Made by a program: the position numbers and the translations under genes
The notes under the pieces: generated by a model
Database searches by the model: none
The model's input: the letters and a program-made list of their open reading frames with translations, nothing else
Told to the model about the DNA's origin: nothing
In this document: piece after piece, positions 24,560-32,562 of the stretch
Layout: each line of letters opens with the position of its first letter
Numbering within the stretch: position 1 is the first letter of the stretch
DNA from: CAVUDO01 sp963740255
GTDB lineage: Bacteria > Actinomycetota > Actinomycetes > Mycobacteriales > Cryptosporangiaceae
Direction of reading: 5' to 3'
NCBI GenBank assembly: GCA_963740255.1
Contig: CAVUDO010000003.1
Coordinates: forward strand, 1 to 36,818
DNA: 36,818 nt

Positions 24560-24934
24560 GGGGGTGACTGGTCTCGACTCCGGACGTCGAGGCAGGGGAA
24601 GCGGGCCGAGGAAGGCGACGATGATCTCGTTAACCACGAAATGTCGCAAAAAAATCAAGCGCCGACTCTCACAGTCAGCGTGAGCTCGCTCTCGCCGCTT
24701 AGGCCAGAGTGACTCTGTCAGACCGGGAGCGTCTCCGGCCCGGACCCTGGCATCAGCTAGGAGACTCACCGTTCGATCCGGTCACGGGATCGAACGGGAC
24801 ACCGCACAGTGGCTGGGCCCGTCACACCGGCTTGCTCACATGACCGGCGGGGCCAAGTAGAGACATCGTGAGCTACGCCCGTAGAAGACCTGCTGAAGCG
24901 ACGGAGGACCCGGGTTCGATTCCCGGCACCTCCA
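24560..24934 (+). ncRNA. ssrA: Transfer-messenger RNA (tmRNA)
   Basis: Rescues stalled ribosomes and tags the incomplete protein for proteolysis. The 5' end GGGGGTG pairs with CACCTCC before discriminator A at 24934, forming the tRNA-like acceptor stem. The T arm with TTCGATT is at about 24913-24929. The tag frame starts at GCA 24646, after the usual GTC, and ends at TAG 24700-24702. The sequence after the discriminator is CGA, so CCA is not encoded and must be added. The 375-base length fits one-piece tmRNA. The gene lies directly after smpB and is followed by a strong hairpin. Confidence 0.95.
24646..24702 (+). other. tmRNA proteolysis-tag reading frame
   Basis: The resume codon GCA (24646) opens an 18-codon frame, AKKSSADSHSQRELALAA, that ends at TAG. 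The ALAA end is the Clp protease recognition sequence. The middle ADSHSQRELALAA resembles the mycobacterial tag, with a five-residue AKKSS addition. Confidence 0.85.
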
Positions 24935-24943
24935 CGAGACAGC

Positions 24944-24980
24944 CGGAGGGGCTGGTCGACGGTGTCGACCAGCCCCTCCG
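24944..24980 (+). terminator. Strong hairpin terminator after ssrA
   Basis: A perfect 17-bp inverted repeat (arms 24944-24960 and 24964-24980, the left arm reading CGGAGGGGCTGGTCGAC) with a 3-base loop starts 9 bases after the tmRNA. It is the strongest hairpin I see in the window and lacks a T-run. Confidence 0.85.
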
Positions 24981-25238
24981 TCGCTCCCTGGCCGCGCGTC
25001 GTTTCCAGGCGCGGTCGTTCCCGCCCGCCGCACCCGCCGGGCCGGTGTCCGTCGGCGCCCGAGCGCGTCCGCAACGGAGACAAAAGCGGGCCCAAACACA
25101 GCGAAGCGGACGCCTGCAGATGCCTGCCGACGAGTGGCGGAACCCGGCTGACGTGGGGGAACGAGTTAGGGTCTAGTGTCACGCGACGTTGCCGGGCGTC
25201 GCGCGGACGTTGCTCGGCACATCCCAGGAAGGATGCGC

Positions 25239-26597
25239 ATGGAACGTCGCAAGGTGATCAAGGGTGCGCTGCTCGCCGTGCCGGTCGCCGCCGCCGGCGT
25301 CGCGATCGGAGCCGCGACGCAGATCGGGTCACCGCGACGTTCCGGGTCCAATCTCGACGATCACTTCACCGGTCCCGGTGGCCCCAACCTCGGGGTCGAG
25401 GATCTCCCGCCGACGCTGGGCGTGAACTTCCACGGCGCCTGGGAGATGTACTGGGACGAAGGAGCGGTCGAGCCCAAGCCGATGTTCACCCGGCACCTCG
25501 ACCAGCTCCAGCAGCAGGGCGTCGCCGTGCTGCGGGTGGACATGGGCTGGTCGACCAGCCAGGCCACCGAGGGCCCGCCCTCGGCGGACCGCAAGTACAA
25601 CCGCCGGATCGGCTACGTGCTCGACCAGGCGAAGGCACGCAAGATGAAGGTGCTCATGACCGTGCACCAGTCTCCGGAGTGGGCACGGCCGGGCACGGGC
25701 TCCAATCCCAAGCAGTTTCCCGAGGACCCCAACGCGATCCGGCCGTGGGCGACCTGGCTGGCCGAGACCTACGGCGACCGGGTGCTGGCCTGGGAAGTGT
25801 GGAACGAACCGAACCTCGCCGCGTTCACCGGCGTGGACAGTCCCGCCGACCGTCCACTGAGGTATGTGCCGTTGCTCCGCGCGTTCTCCGAGGCGGTCAA
25901 GAAGGGCAGACGGGACTCGGTCGTGGTGTTCGGCGGCCCCTCGAAGAACGACGACAAGTTCGTCAAGGCCTGCTACGAGGTGGGGGCCAAGAACTACTTC
26001 GACGTGATGTCCGTCCACCCGTACCAGGGCGACCAGACCGTGCCGCCGGAGGCCGAGGACGAGCCGGGCCCCGGTCGGATGACGCATTTCGGCGCGATCG
26101 TCGAGCTGATGGCGCAATACAACGACGTCAACAAGCCGGTCTGGTGGACCGAGTTCGGCTTCTCGGTGCACTCCAACGACGGCGTCCCGCATGACCAGCC
26201 CTGGAACAAGGGCGTCGCCACCGACGCGATCTCAGCCGACTACCTGCGCCGGGCGTTCGAGCTGGCGCGCCGCAGGTACCCGCAGGTCCGGCTCGCGGTC
26301 GTCTACGCCGCGTACCGGCCCGACGCGGGTGCACACGGGCACGTGCACGGCTTCCGGATGCTGGACGAGGACGGCACACTCCGGCCCCAACTGCCGACGC
26401 TGCGCGGGTGGATCGCCGCGTACGGGGCGACCCGTCCCCTGCTGGCACCACTGCCGACCGCGCCCGCCCCGTCGCCGACCAAGGCCACCCCGCTCCGGCA
26501 GGCCGACCGCAACTCGCCGCCGGCCGGCTCCCTGAGCAAGGTGCCGCCGCTCCCGGCCGCCGTGCCGACGGCCACCAGCGCGTCACCCCCCGGCTGA
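25239..26597 (+). CDS. Secreted glycoside hydrolase, clan GH-A (cellulase-like)
   Basis: A 452-residue protein with a Tat-like signal (MERRKVIKGALLAVPVAAAG; Arg pair at 3-4) and a TIM-barrel glycosidase domain (about 55-400). The acid/base Glu is E190 in WEVWNEPNL, and the nucleophile is E305 in WWTEFGFS; the spacing and motifs fit clan GH-A (GH5/GH39-like). The last ~50 residues are rich in Pro, Thr and Ala, probably disordered. The substrate cannot be read from sequence: beta-glucans, xylosides or cell-envelope glycans are possible. ATG 25239 is favoured over ATG 25233 because AGGAAGG is 6 bases upstream of it. Its 3' end overlaps the end of the convergent membrane-protein gene by 15 bases. 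Confidence 0.85.
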   Translation: MERRKVIKGALLAVPVAAAGVAIGAATQIGSPRRSGSNLDDHFTGPGGPNLGVEDLPPTLGVNFHGAWEMYWDEGAVEPKPMFTRHLDQLQQQGVAVLRVDMGWSTSQATEGPPSADRKYNRRIGYVLDQAKARKMKVLMTVHQSPEWARPGTGSNPKQFPEDPNAIRPWATWLAETYGDRVLAWEVWNEPNLAAFTGVDSPADRPLRYVPLLRAFSEAVKKGRRDSVVVFGGPSKNDDKFVKACYEVGAKNYFDVMSVHPYQGDQTVPPEAEDEPGPGRMTHFGAIVELMAQYNDVNKPVWWTEFGFSVHSNDGVPHDQPWNKGVATDAISADYLRRAFELARRRYPQVRLAVVYAAYRPDAGAHGHVHGFRMLDEDGTLRPQLPTLRGWIAAYGATRPLLAPLPTAPAPSPTKATPLRQADRNSPPAGSLSKVPPLPAAVPTATSASPPG

Positions 26598-27077
26598 CCG
26601 CCGGCCGTCGGGTCGGCTGACCCGGCGGCGCGGCCGCAGCGCACTCCGGGCCAGGGCCACCAGCGCCACCCCCGCCCACGTCGCCGCGAGGACGACGAGC
26701 AGGCCGCGGCCGTAGTCCAGCGGGAGCGCGGACGGCACGCCCGCGTTGCGTCCGTACCCGAGCAGGAACGGCGCCGCGAGCAGCGTCACGGCGCCGCTGA
26801 TCATCAGCCCCGCCTGGACGTACGCTCGGGAGCGCCCCGGTATCACCCGGGTCAGCGCCACCCCGGCCAGCACCACCGCCGGTGCCAGCACGCCGTCGTG
26901 CAGGACCACCGAGAACAACGCGAACCGCGCCCAGGCCACCAGCGAGATGCCCGAGGTGAGCAGGCCATAGGCGCCGTACGCGAGGACGACCACGCCAACC
27001 GCGTACCAGAGCCAGCGGCCGCGGGCCGGCGGTGCCTCGGCGCGATGGCGTTCGCCGACCGGTACGGGGTCGTTCAC
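26583..27077 (-). CDS. Small four-helix membrane protein, last gene of the GT2/molybdoenzyme operon
   Basis: A 164-residue protein starting at GTG 27075-27077 inside the stop of the molybdoenzyme gene (4-bp overlap), so translation is probably coupled. Four hydrophobic segments are visible: WLWYAVGVVVLAYGAYGLL, WARFALFSVVLHDGVLAPAV, VQAGLMISGAVTLLAAPFLL and LVVLAATWAGVALVALA. The SVVLHDGVLAP run has a His within the helix. I do not recognise the family. As the neighbour of a molybdenum enzyme with a cytochrome b-like domain, it might be a redox or assembly partner, but that is only inference. It ends in basic sequence (RPRRRVSRPDGRRS). Confidence 0.75.
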   Translation of the reverse strand: MNDPVPVGERHRAEAPPARGRWLWYAVGVVVLAYGAYGLLTSGISLVAWARFALFSVVLHDGVLAPAVVLAGVALTRVIPGRSRAYVQAGLMISGAVTLLAAPFLLGYGRNAGVPSALPLDYGRGLLVVLAATWAGVALVALARSALRPRRRVSRPDGRRSAGG

Positions 27078-28330
27078 GGCGTCACCGGTCCGAGCTGGGC
27101 GACCCACTTGGTCTGCAGGACGCCGGGACGGTTCGGCGCGATCAGCCGGCAGGGGTAGCCGTGGTCGAGGTTCAGGGTCTCGCCGTTGAGGCGCAGGGCG
27201 AGCAGGGTCAGGGAGTCGCGGGCGTGCGGCGGCGCCAGCGTCGACCGTCGGTAGAGCCCGCCCCGTTGCAGCGACTCCACGCCGATGTCGGCGCCGGCGT
27301 CGACACCGGCCGCGTCCAGCAGGTCGCGGACCCGGACGCCCGTCCACACGGCATCGGCGCTCCACCCCTCGACGCAGGTGATCGGCAGCGCGACGGTGTG
27401 CTGCGGGTACGCGGTGAGGTCGGCCAGGCTGAGCTGGAGAGCACGCGGGCCGTCGACGACGAGCCGGTAGGCGGGATCGCGGGCGAGCGCCGTCACCCCG
27501 GCGCCCACCGCGGACTTGTTGACCGGCAGGCCCTGCGACCCGATGTCGGGCCGGCGTGGAGCCAGTGGGGACACCGGCGCCAGCGGCGCCACGGTCTGTC
27601 CGACGGTCGCGACGGTGACCACACCCACGGCGGCGCCGGTGGCGAGCAGGAAGCCCCGCCGGGACAGCCCGGCCGCGGCCCGCGCGGGCACGGAGGCGGG
27701 CGCCACCGGCTCGGCGGCCGGGGCGGTGGCGGGCTCGTCGGCAGGTGCGCCCGGCCGGGCCAGGCCGCGCCGGATCACGTGCAGTTGCGCTCCGATGTGG
27801 AGCATCAGGGCGCCGATCGCGAGCCAGGCCGTCCAGTAGTGCGCGGCCGTGAAGAAGAAGCCGAACGGGGTGTACCACCGTGCGGTGTTGAGCACGCCGG
27901 AAGCGACCTGGAACAGCGAGCTGGCCACCAGCACCAGCAGCGCGGCCCGGGAGACCGCGTGGCCGGCGTCGCGGGCCGGCGGCCAGGTGAACAGCTTCGG
28001 GTAGACCGACCAGAGCTTGGCCAGCAGCAGCGGCACGCAGGCGATCCCGGTGGCCACGTGCAGCCCCTGGGTGACCCGGTAGAGACCGACCGGGCGGGAC
28101 GGCCACCAGAACCAGTCCGGCGGCTGCTGGATCGCGTGGCTGATCAACCCCGTCACGAAGCACACCGCGAACGCGATCCCGAGCCAGAGCCCGATCCAGG
28201 CGGTGACCCGTTCCGAGCGCAGCGTGGAAGTGAACCGCCCCGGCGCCAGCGGTCCGCGCCGCAGTGCGGCGGGCGGGACGGGAAGCGGTCGGTGCAGCAC
28301 CTCCTCGGTGCGGCGGCCCAGCGTGCTCAC
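27074..28330 (-). CDS. Membrane cytochrome b-like / molybdopterin oxidoreductase fusion
   Basis: A 418-residue protein. The N-terminal ~45-220 holds four or five helices (GLWLGIAFAVCFVTGLISHA; LHVATGIACVPLLLAKLWSV; AALLVLVASSLFQVASGVLN; YWTAWLAIGALMLHIGAQLH) with His residues placed like those of formate-dehydrogenase/b561-type cytochrome b. A twin-Arg stretch (LSRRGFLLATGAAVGVVTVA) precedes a sulfite-oxidase-like Mo domain (about 270-418). Cys319 in ITCVEGWSAD is the expected Mo-thiolate ligand, and GYPCRLIAPNRPGVLQTKWV is the usual end. Electrons may pass between the membrane heme and an outer Mo site; the substrate is unknown. The GTG start overlaps the previous stop, and the next gene overlaps its end. 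Confidence 0.85.
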   Translation of the reverse strand: MSTLGRRTEEVLHRPLPVPPAALRRGPLAPGRFTSTLRSERVTAWIGLWLGIAFAVCFVTGLISHAIQQPPDWFWWPSRPVGLYRVTQGLHVATGIACVPLLLAKLWSVYPKLFTWPPARDAGHAVSRAALLVLVASSLFQVASGVLNTARWYTPFGFFFTAAHYWTAWLAIGALMLHIGAQLHVIRRGLARPGAPADEPATAPAAEPVAPASVPARAAAGLSRRGFLLATGAAVGVVTVATVGQTVAPLAPVSPLAPRRPDIGSQGLPVNKSAVGAGVTALARDPAYRLVVDGPRALQLSLADLTAYPQHTVALPITCVEGWSADAVWTGVRVRDLLDAAGVDAGADIGVESLQRGGLYRRSTLAPPHARDSLTLLALRLNGETLNLDHGYPCRLIAPNRPGVLQTKWVAQLGPVTP

Positions 28331-28989
28331 GCGGCTCCGAATGCGGCGAAGCAACGGCCTTCCTCCGTCCAGGTCTCGTGGATCCTCATGCCGGCTCCGG
28401 CTGCCACCGTGGCGGCGCCCGCCAGGCCGACCCGCGCCCAGTCGACCCACTCGCTGTGCCGGTCGCCGGCCTCCAGCCGCACCCGCAGGGGGCCGAGGTC
28501 CGGGTCGGCGTCCAGCTCCACCAGGGCCAGCCCACGGGGTCCGAGCAGCCGGGCGCACCGGCGCAGCAGCCAGCCGGGGTCGCCCCCGATGCCCACGTTG
28601 CCGTCGGCGAGCAGCACCCGGTGCCAGCGGCCCTCGGCGGGCAGCCGGTCGAACACCGACCGGCGCAGCGCGGCCACCCCGCGCCGCCGTGCCGACGCGA
28701 CCGCCGACCCGGTGACGTCGACGGCCAGCACCGGGACGCCCCGGGCCGCCAGCGCGGCCGCCAACCGGCCCGGTCCGCAGCCCAGGTCCAACGTGGGGCC
28801 GCCGCACCGGCGCAGCAGGCCCTCGTCACCGGGAATCCGGGCCGCGTACCAGGCGTCCAGCGCCAGCGGCGCGCACCGGCCGTCCTCGCGACGCACGCGC
28901 AGGCGGCTGGGACGGCCGGCGCGGGCGGCGTGCAGGCCCTCGGCGTACAGCCGCACCGCGCTGGTGGCCTGGCCGGGTACGGCCGTCAC
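28327..28989 (-). CDS. Class I SAM-dependent methyltransferase
   Basis: A 220-residue soluble enzyme. The AdoMet-binding motif I is PTLDLGCGPGRLAAALAARG (about residue 70). The next strand VPVLAVDVTGSAVASARRRG carries the acidic ribose-binding Asp, and LLADGNVGIGGDPGWLLRRC gives motif IV-like sequence. The C-terminal RHSEWVDWARVGLAG is distinctive, but the substrate is unknown. GTG 28987-28989 overlaps the stop of the upstream transferase gene by 4 bp; the end overlaps the oxidoreductase start. It is part of a translation-coupled five-gene operon, so it probably methylates the sugar or lipid product of the two upstream glycosyltransferases (inference). Confidence 0.85.
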   Translation of the reverse strand: MTAVPGQATSAVRLYAEGLHAARAGRPSRLRVRREDGRCAPLALDAWYAARIPGDEGLLRRCGGPTLDLGCGPGRLAAALAARGVPVLAVDVTGSAVASARRRGVAALRRSVFDRLPAEGRWHRVLLADGNVGIGGDPGWLLRRCARLLGPRGLALVELDADPDLGPLRVRLEAGDRHSEWVDWARVGLAGAATVAAGAGMRIHETWTEEGRCFAAFGAA

Positions 28990-29630
28990 GGCACGAGTTC
29001 CCAGGATCGGGCCGTCTCGTGGTAGCGGGCGGCGAACCGGGACCAGGGCGCGTCGGCGGCGACCGCGGCGGCGTCGGCCACCGTGTCGACGTCGCGCAGC
29101 GTCGGCAGGGTGCGGATCCGGACGCCGCGGGTCCGCAGCGCGGCAGCCGTCAGGCGTCCGGTCTGCCCCGTCGACATGGGCACGCCCGCCAGCGCCGCCG
29201 CGTGCGCCGGGTCGCGCAGGCCGAGACCCCACCAGCCGCCGTCCTCGGCCAGGCCGAGGACGGCGTCCGCGGTCGCCAGCGTGGCCAGTGCCTCGTCGAG
29301 CCGGGCAGCGGTGAGCTGCGGGGTGTCCATGCCGACCAGGAACGACGCGACGCCGGCGCGTGCGGTGTCGGCGAATGCCGCGGCCAGCCGGGCGTCGAGG
29401 CCGGCTCCGCGCTGCGGCACGACGGCGAATCCGGCTGCCGGCCGGGACAGTGTTCCGTCCAGCACCAGGAACCGTCGTGCGGCCGTCGTGGCGCGGGCGG
29501 CGTCGAGCGTGTCTTCCAGGGCGGCCGCGGCCAGGACGGCGGCCTGGTGCGGTGTGCACGGGGGGCAGAGGCGGGTCTTCACCCGGCCGGGCACCGGCGC
29601 CTTGGCGATCACCAGGAGATGGGCATTCAC
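28986..29630 (-). CDS. DUF2064 / TIGR04282-type glycosyltransferase
   Basis: A 214-residue protein with the family start LLVIAKAPVPGRVKTRLCPP, a nucleotide-binding run found in this glycosyltransferase-like family (also called arsenosugar-type glycosyltransferase). FLVGMDTPQLTAARLDEAL supplies the metal-binding Asp, and DAVLGLAEDGGWWGLGLRDP is another hallmark. It probably transfers or activates a sugar using a nucleotide donor; the acceptor is unknown. It starts at ATG 29628-29630 within the stop of the GT2 gene, and its own stop overlaps the methyltransferase start. Confidence 0.85.
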   Translation of the reverse strand: MNAHLLVIAKAPVPGRVKTRLCPPCTPHQAAVLAAAALEDTLDAARATTAARRFLVLDGTLSRPAAGFAVVPQRGAGLDARLAAAFADTARAGVASFLVGMDTPQLTAARLDEALATLATADAVLGLAEDGGWWGLGLRDPAHAAALAGVPMSTGQTGRLTAAALRTRGVRIRTLPTLRDVDTVADAAAVAADAPWSRFAARYHETARSWELVP

Positions 29631-30313
29631 CGGGCCAGCACCCGGCCCATGTCCCGGATGGTGCGGAGCGTGCCGAGCGTGGTGCCGGTGACCTTCGACT
29701 GGCTGCCCGCGGTGCGGGGTGCGTAGTCGACGTCGACCTCGCGCACCCGCCAGCCCTCCTCGCCGGCCCGGGTGATCATCTCCAGCGGGTAGCCGAACCG
29801 GCGGTCGGCGAGCCCGAGGTCGAGCAGCGCGTCCCGGCGGGCCGCCCGCATCGGGCCCAGGTCGTAGATCGGTACGCCGACCTGGCGTCGCACCCGCCGG
29901 GCGACGAGCGCGTTGCCGAGCCGCGCGTGCAGCGGCCAGGCGGCCCGGGTGGTGGGGCGGCGGCGGCCGAGCACGAGGTCGGCGTCGCCGGCCAGCACCG
30001 GCTCGGCCACCCGCGGCAGGTGCGCCGGGTCGAGCGAGCCGTCCGCGTCGCAGAAGCAGACGACATCGGCGGTGGCGGCCACCAGTCCGGCGTGTGCCGC
30101 GGCACCGAAGCCGCGTTCCGGGACGTCGACGACGAGCGCACCGAGTTCGCGGGCCAGCGCGCCGGAGCCGTCGGTCGACCCGTTGTCGGCGACGACCGCG
30201 CGGTATCCCGCGGGCATCCGGCCCAGCAGCCAGGGCAGCGACAGCACCTCGTCCAGACAGGGGAAGACCACGTCGACCAGCAAAGACGCGGCCCGGGGGA
30301 GGGGTTCGGTCAT
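29627..30313 (-). CDS. Family 2 glycosyltransferase (dolichyl-phosphate mannosyltransferase-like)
   Basis: First gene of a five-gene operon. The 228-residue GT-A enzyme has VDVVFPCLDEVLSLPWLL, VVADNGSTDGSGALAREL, then FGAAAHAGLVAATADVVCFC with DADGSLD as the metal-binding DxD, and the C-terminal RFGYPLEMITRAGEEGWRVR and YAPRTAGSQSKVTGT, typical of enzymes that load a sugar onto a polyprenyl phosphate. No membrane helix is present, so it is probably cytoplasmic or peripheral. The start ATG 30311-30313 lies 7 bases after a TAGGGT box, so the operon transcript is probably leaderless. Confidence 0.9.
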   Translation of the reverse strand: MTEPLPRAASLLVDVVFPCLDEVLSLPWLLGRMPAGYRAVVADNGSTDGSGALARELGALVVDVPERGFGAAAHAGLVAATADVVCFCDADGSLDPAHLPRVAEPVLAGDADLVLGRRRPTTRAAWPLHARLGNALVARRVRRQVGVPIYDLGPMRAARRDALLDLGLADRRFGYPLEMITRAGEEGWRVREVDVDYAPRTAGSQSKVTGTTLGTLRTIRDMGRVLAR

Positions 30314-30320
30314 GGGCCCG

Positions 30321-30326
30321 ACCCTA
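30321..30326 (-). promoter_or_regulatory. Putative -10 element of the five-gene GT2 operon (leaderless)
   Basis: On the minus strand TAGGGT stands 7 bases before the ATG. It is half of the palindrome ACCCTAGGGT (30321-30330). Confidence 0.55.
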
Positions 30327-30349
30327 GGGTCGCGACGGGACGATTCGGG

Positions 30350-30371
30350 CGGACCAAACCCTTACGGTCCG
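30350..30371. promoter_or_regulatory. Candidate operator in the divergent GT2 / two-component region
   Basis: CGGACC (30350-30355) and GGTCCG (30366-30371) form an inverted repeat around the decamer AAACCCTTAC. The same decamer, as GTAAGGGTTT, recurs upstream of the epimerase gene. It lies just upstream of the expected -35 positions of both divergent promoters, suitable for an activator such as the adjacent OmpR-type regulator (inference). Confidence 0.45.
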
Positions 30372-30405
30372 CGAACGCAGCACGGTGCGGGGGGCGGGAC
30401 GGACC

Positions 30406-30411
30406 TAGGCT
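30406..30411 (+). promoter_or_regulatory. Putative -10 element of the membrane protein / two-component operon (leaderless)
   Basis: TAGGCT ends 7 bases before GTG 30419, the same arrangement as in kynA, prfB and the GT2 gene. Confidence 0.5.
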
Positions 30412-30418
30412 TCGGCGT

Positions 30419-31858
30419 GTGAGCATCCCCGACCTGCGCGACCCGGCCGCGCCGTCCGGCCGCTCCGGAGCCGCCGGGCCCGACGGCCCGGCGCCCGGCG
30501 GCGGTGCTGGCGGCCCGGCGCGGTCGGCCGCGAGGGGGCCGGCGGTCGCGGTGGCGGTCGGGCTCACGCTGGTCGCGGTGGCCGCCGGGTGGGGCGCGTG
30601 GCTCGGCGCGCAGGGCGTCCGCCTGCACGTGAGCAGCCTCCCGCCGCTGACGGGCGATCTGGACCTCCGGTTGCCGGCCGCCCTGCTCGCGCCTGTGCTC
30701 CTCGGCGCGGTCTGCGTGTGGTGGCTGCCCGGCGCGGCCGCCCGCTGGCCGTGGCCGCGGCTCGTCGCGGTGTCGGGGGTGCTGGCGGGGGCCTGGGCGG
30801 TGGCGCTCGCGCTGGTCGACGGCGTGTCGGCGCTCGGGGCGCCGCTGGCGACGCGGTGGGAGTACCTGCGCGACGTCGACCGGGTGGGCGCGATCGGGCC
30901 GTTCCTGAGCACGTTCAACGACCATGTGCTGGGCGGCTCGCCGGGGTTCCAGTGGGTCACGCACGTCAGCGGTCACCCGCCGGGCGCGCTGCTCGCCTTC
31001 GTCGGGCTGGATCGCCTCGGGCTCGGCGGCAGCGGCTGGGCGGCTGCGCTGTGCATCGGGGCGGGCGCGTCGGCGGTGCCCGCGGTGCTGCTCACGGTGC
31101 GGCTGCTCGGGACGGAGACCGCCGCCCGCCGGGCGCTGCCGTTCGTGGCCCTCTCGCCGGCCGCGCTCTGGGTGGCCACCTCGGCCGACGCCCTGTTCTG
31201 CGGGGTGGCGGCCTGGGGGGTGTACGCGCTGGCGTACGCGGGGTCCCGGCGTGGTCTGCGTGGCGACGTGGTGGCGCTGGCCGGCGGGCTGCTGCTCGGC
31301 GGGGTGCTGTTCCTGTCGTACGGGCTGGCGCTGGCCGGCGTCCTGGCGCTGGCCGCGGTGCTGGTACAGCGTCGGGTCCGGCCGCTGCTGGTCGGCGGCC
31401 TCGGCGTGGTGGCGCTGGTCGGGTGGTTCGCGGCGAACGGCTTCTGGTGGCTGGACGGGCTGGCCACGGCCACGGCCCGGGTGCGGGAGGGGTCGGGGTG
31501 GATCGACCGGCCGGGCACCTACTTCGCGCTGGCCAACCTTGCGGCGCTGGCGTACGCGGTCGGGCCGGCCACACTGGGTGGCCTCGGGGCGGCCGTGGCG
31601 TCCTTCCGGGCCCGGCACGGCCTCACCGGGGGAACGCTGGGCCGGGCGCTCGTGCTGCCGGCTGCCGCCCTGCTGGCCGTGGCGCTGGCCGTGGCGTCCA
31701 ACCATTCCAAGGGCGAGGTGGAACGGATCTACCTGCCGTTCGAGGTGTGGCTGCTGCCGCTGGCCGCCCTGTTGCCGGCCCGGCACCACCGGGCCTGGCT
31801 GGCGGCGCAGGTGGCGGTGACGCTCGTGATCACGGTGTGCTGGAGGCTGCGGTGGTGA
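30419..31858 (+). CDS. Polytopic membrane protein, possible glycosyltransferase (HPPG motif)
   Basis: A 479-residue protein. After about 40 disordered Gly/Pro/Ala residues come roughly eleven hydrophobic helices. Outer loops contain WEYLRDVDRVGAIGPFLSTF, then HVSGHPPGALLAFVGLDRLG, and near the end NHSKGEVERIYLPFEVWLLP. The pattern of an early acidic loop plus a His-Pro-Pro-Gly loop resembles polyprenyl-phosphate-dependent integral membrane glycosyltransferases of the GT-C fold, but I cannot name a family. GTG 30419 follows a -10 element without a ribosome site. It is the first gene of an operon with a response regulator and kinase; its stop overlaps the regulator start (GTGA). Confidence 0.75.
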   Translation: MSIPDLRDPAAPSGRSGAAGPDGPAPGGGAGGPARSAARGPAVAVAVGLTLVAVAAGWGAWLGAQGVRLHVSSLPPLTGDLDLRLPAALLAPVLLGAVCVWWLPGAAARWPWPRLVAVSGVLAGAWAVALALVDGVSALGAPLATRWEYLRDVDRVGAIGPFLSTFNDHVLGGSPGFQWVTHVSGHPPGALLAFVGLDRLGLGGSGWAAALCIGAGASAVPAVLLTVRLLGTETAARRALPFVALSPAALWVATSADALFCGVAAWGVYALAYAGSRRGLRGDVVALAGGLLLGGVLFLSYGLALAGVLALAAVLVQRRVRPLLVGGLGVVALVGWFAANGFWWLDGLATATARVREGSGWIDRPGTYFALANLAALAYAVGPATLGGLGAAVASFRARHGLTGGTLGRALVLPAAALLAVALAVASNHSKGEVERIYLPFEVWLLPLAALLPARHHRAWLAAQVAVTLVITVCWRLRW

Positions 31859-32562
31859 ACGGAACGGCGCCGCGGGTACTGGTGGTCGACGACGACCCGA
31901 CGGTGAGCGACGTGGTCTGCCGGTACCTCGAGCGGGCCGGCTTCACCGTCGGCCGGGCCGCCGACGGGCCGGCGGCGCTGGCCGAAGCCCAGTCGCACCC
32001 GCCCGACCTGGTCGTCCTCGACCTGATGCTGCCGGGCATGTCCGGCCTGGAGGTGTGCCGGCGGCTGCGCCGGGTCTGCGACGTGCCGGTCGTGATGCTC
32101 ACGGCGCTGGGGGAGGAGTCCGACCGGGTGGTCGGCTTCGAGCACGGTGCCGACGACTACGTCACCAAGCCGTTCTCGCCCCGGGAACTGGCGTTGCGGG
32201 TGCAGTCGGTGCTGCGTCGGGCGGGCCGGGCGGCCGATTCGCCGGGCGACCGGCAGGTGCTCGCCGACAGTGGCCTTCGCTTGGACCCGGTGGCCCGCAC
32301 GGCCACCCGCGACGGTGTCCCGCTCAGCCTGACCGTCCGGGAGTTCGACCTGCTCGCGCACTTCCTGCGCCACCCCGGGCGGGCGTTCGGCCGGGCCGAC
32401 CTGCTCGACCAGGTGTGGGGCTGGAGCTTCGGCGACCAGGCCACCGTCACCGTCCACGTGCGACGGTTGCGGGAGAAGATCGAGGCCGACGCGGCCAGTC
32501 CCGAGCGGATCGTCACGGTCTGGGGCGTCGGCTACCGCTACGAACCGGCAGGTGGGCGATGA
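31855..32562 (+). CDS. OmpR-family response regulator
   Basis: A 235-residue regulator. The receiver domain (about 7-120) has the acidic pocket D12-D14, phosphorylation site D56 (LVVLDLMLPGMSG), T83 and K105 (YVTKPFSP). The C-terminal winged helix (about 140-232) reads REFDLLAHFLRHPGRAFGRA, DLLDQVWGWSFGDQATVTVH, then VRRLREKIE and VWGVGYRY. Start GTG 31855 lies within the stop of the membrane-protein gene. It overlaps the kinase gene by 4 bp (ATGA). A GTAAGG-type direct repeat upstream of the epimerase and the related box in the divergent region upstream are candidate binding sites. Confidence 0.95.
   Translation: MNGTAPRVLVVDDDPTVSDVVCRYLERAGFTVGRAADGPAALAEAQSHPPDLVVLDLMLPGMSGLEVCRRLRRVCDVPVVMLTALGEESDRVVGFEHGADDYVTKPFSPRELALRVQSVLRRAGRAADSPGDRQVLADSGLRLDPVARTATRDGVPLSLTVREFDLLAHFLRHPGRAFGRADLLDQVWGWSFGDQATVTVHVRRLREKIEADAASPERIVTVWGVGYRYEPAGGR

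Noticed and set aside
24560..25238. Prophage or island integration site at the 3' end of ssrA
   Set aside because: No integrase, no repeat of the tmRNA 3' end and no phage genes were seen in the following sequence.
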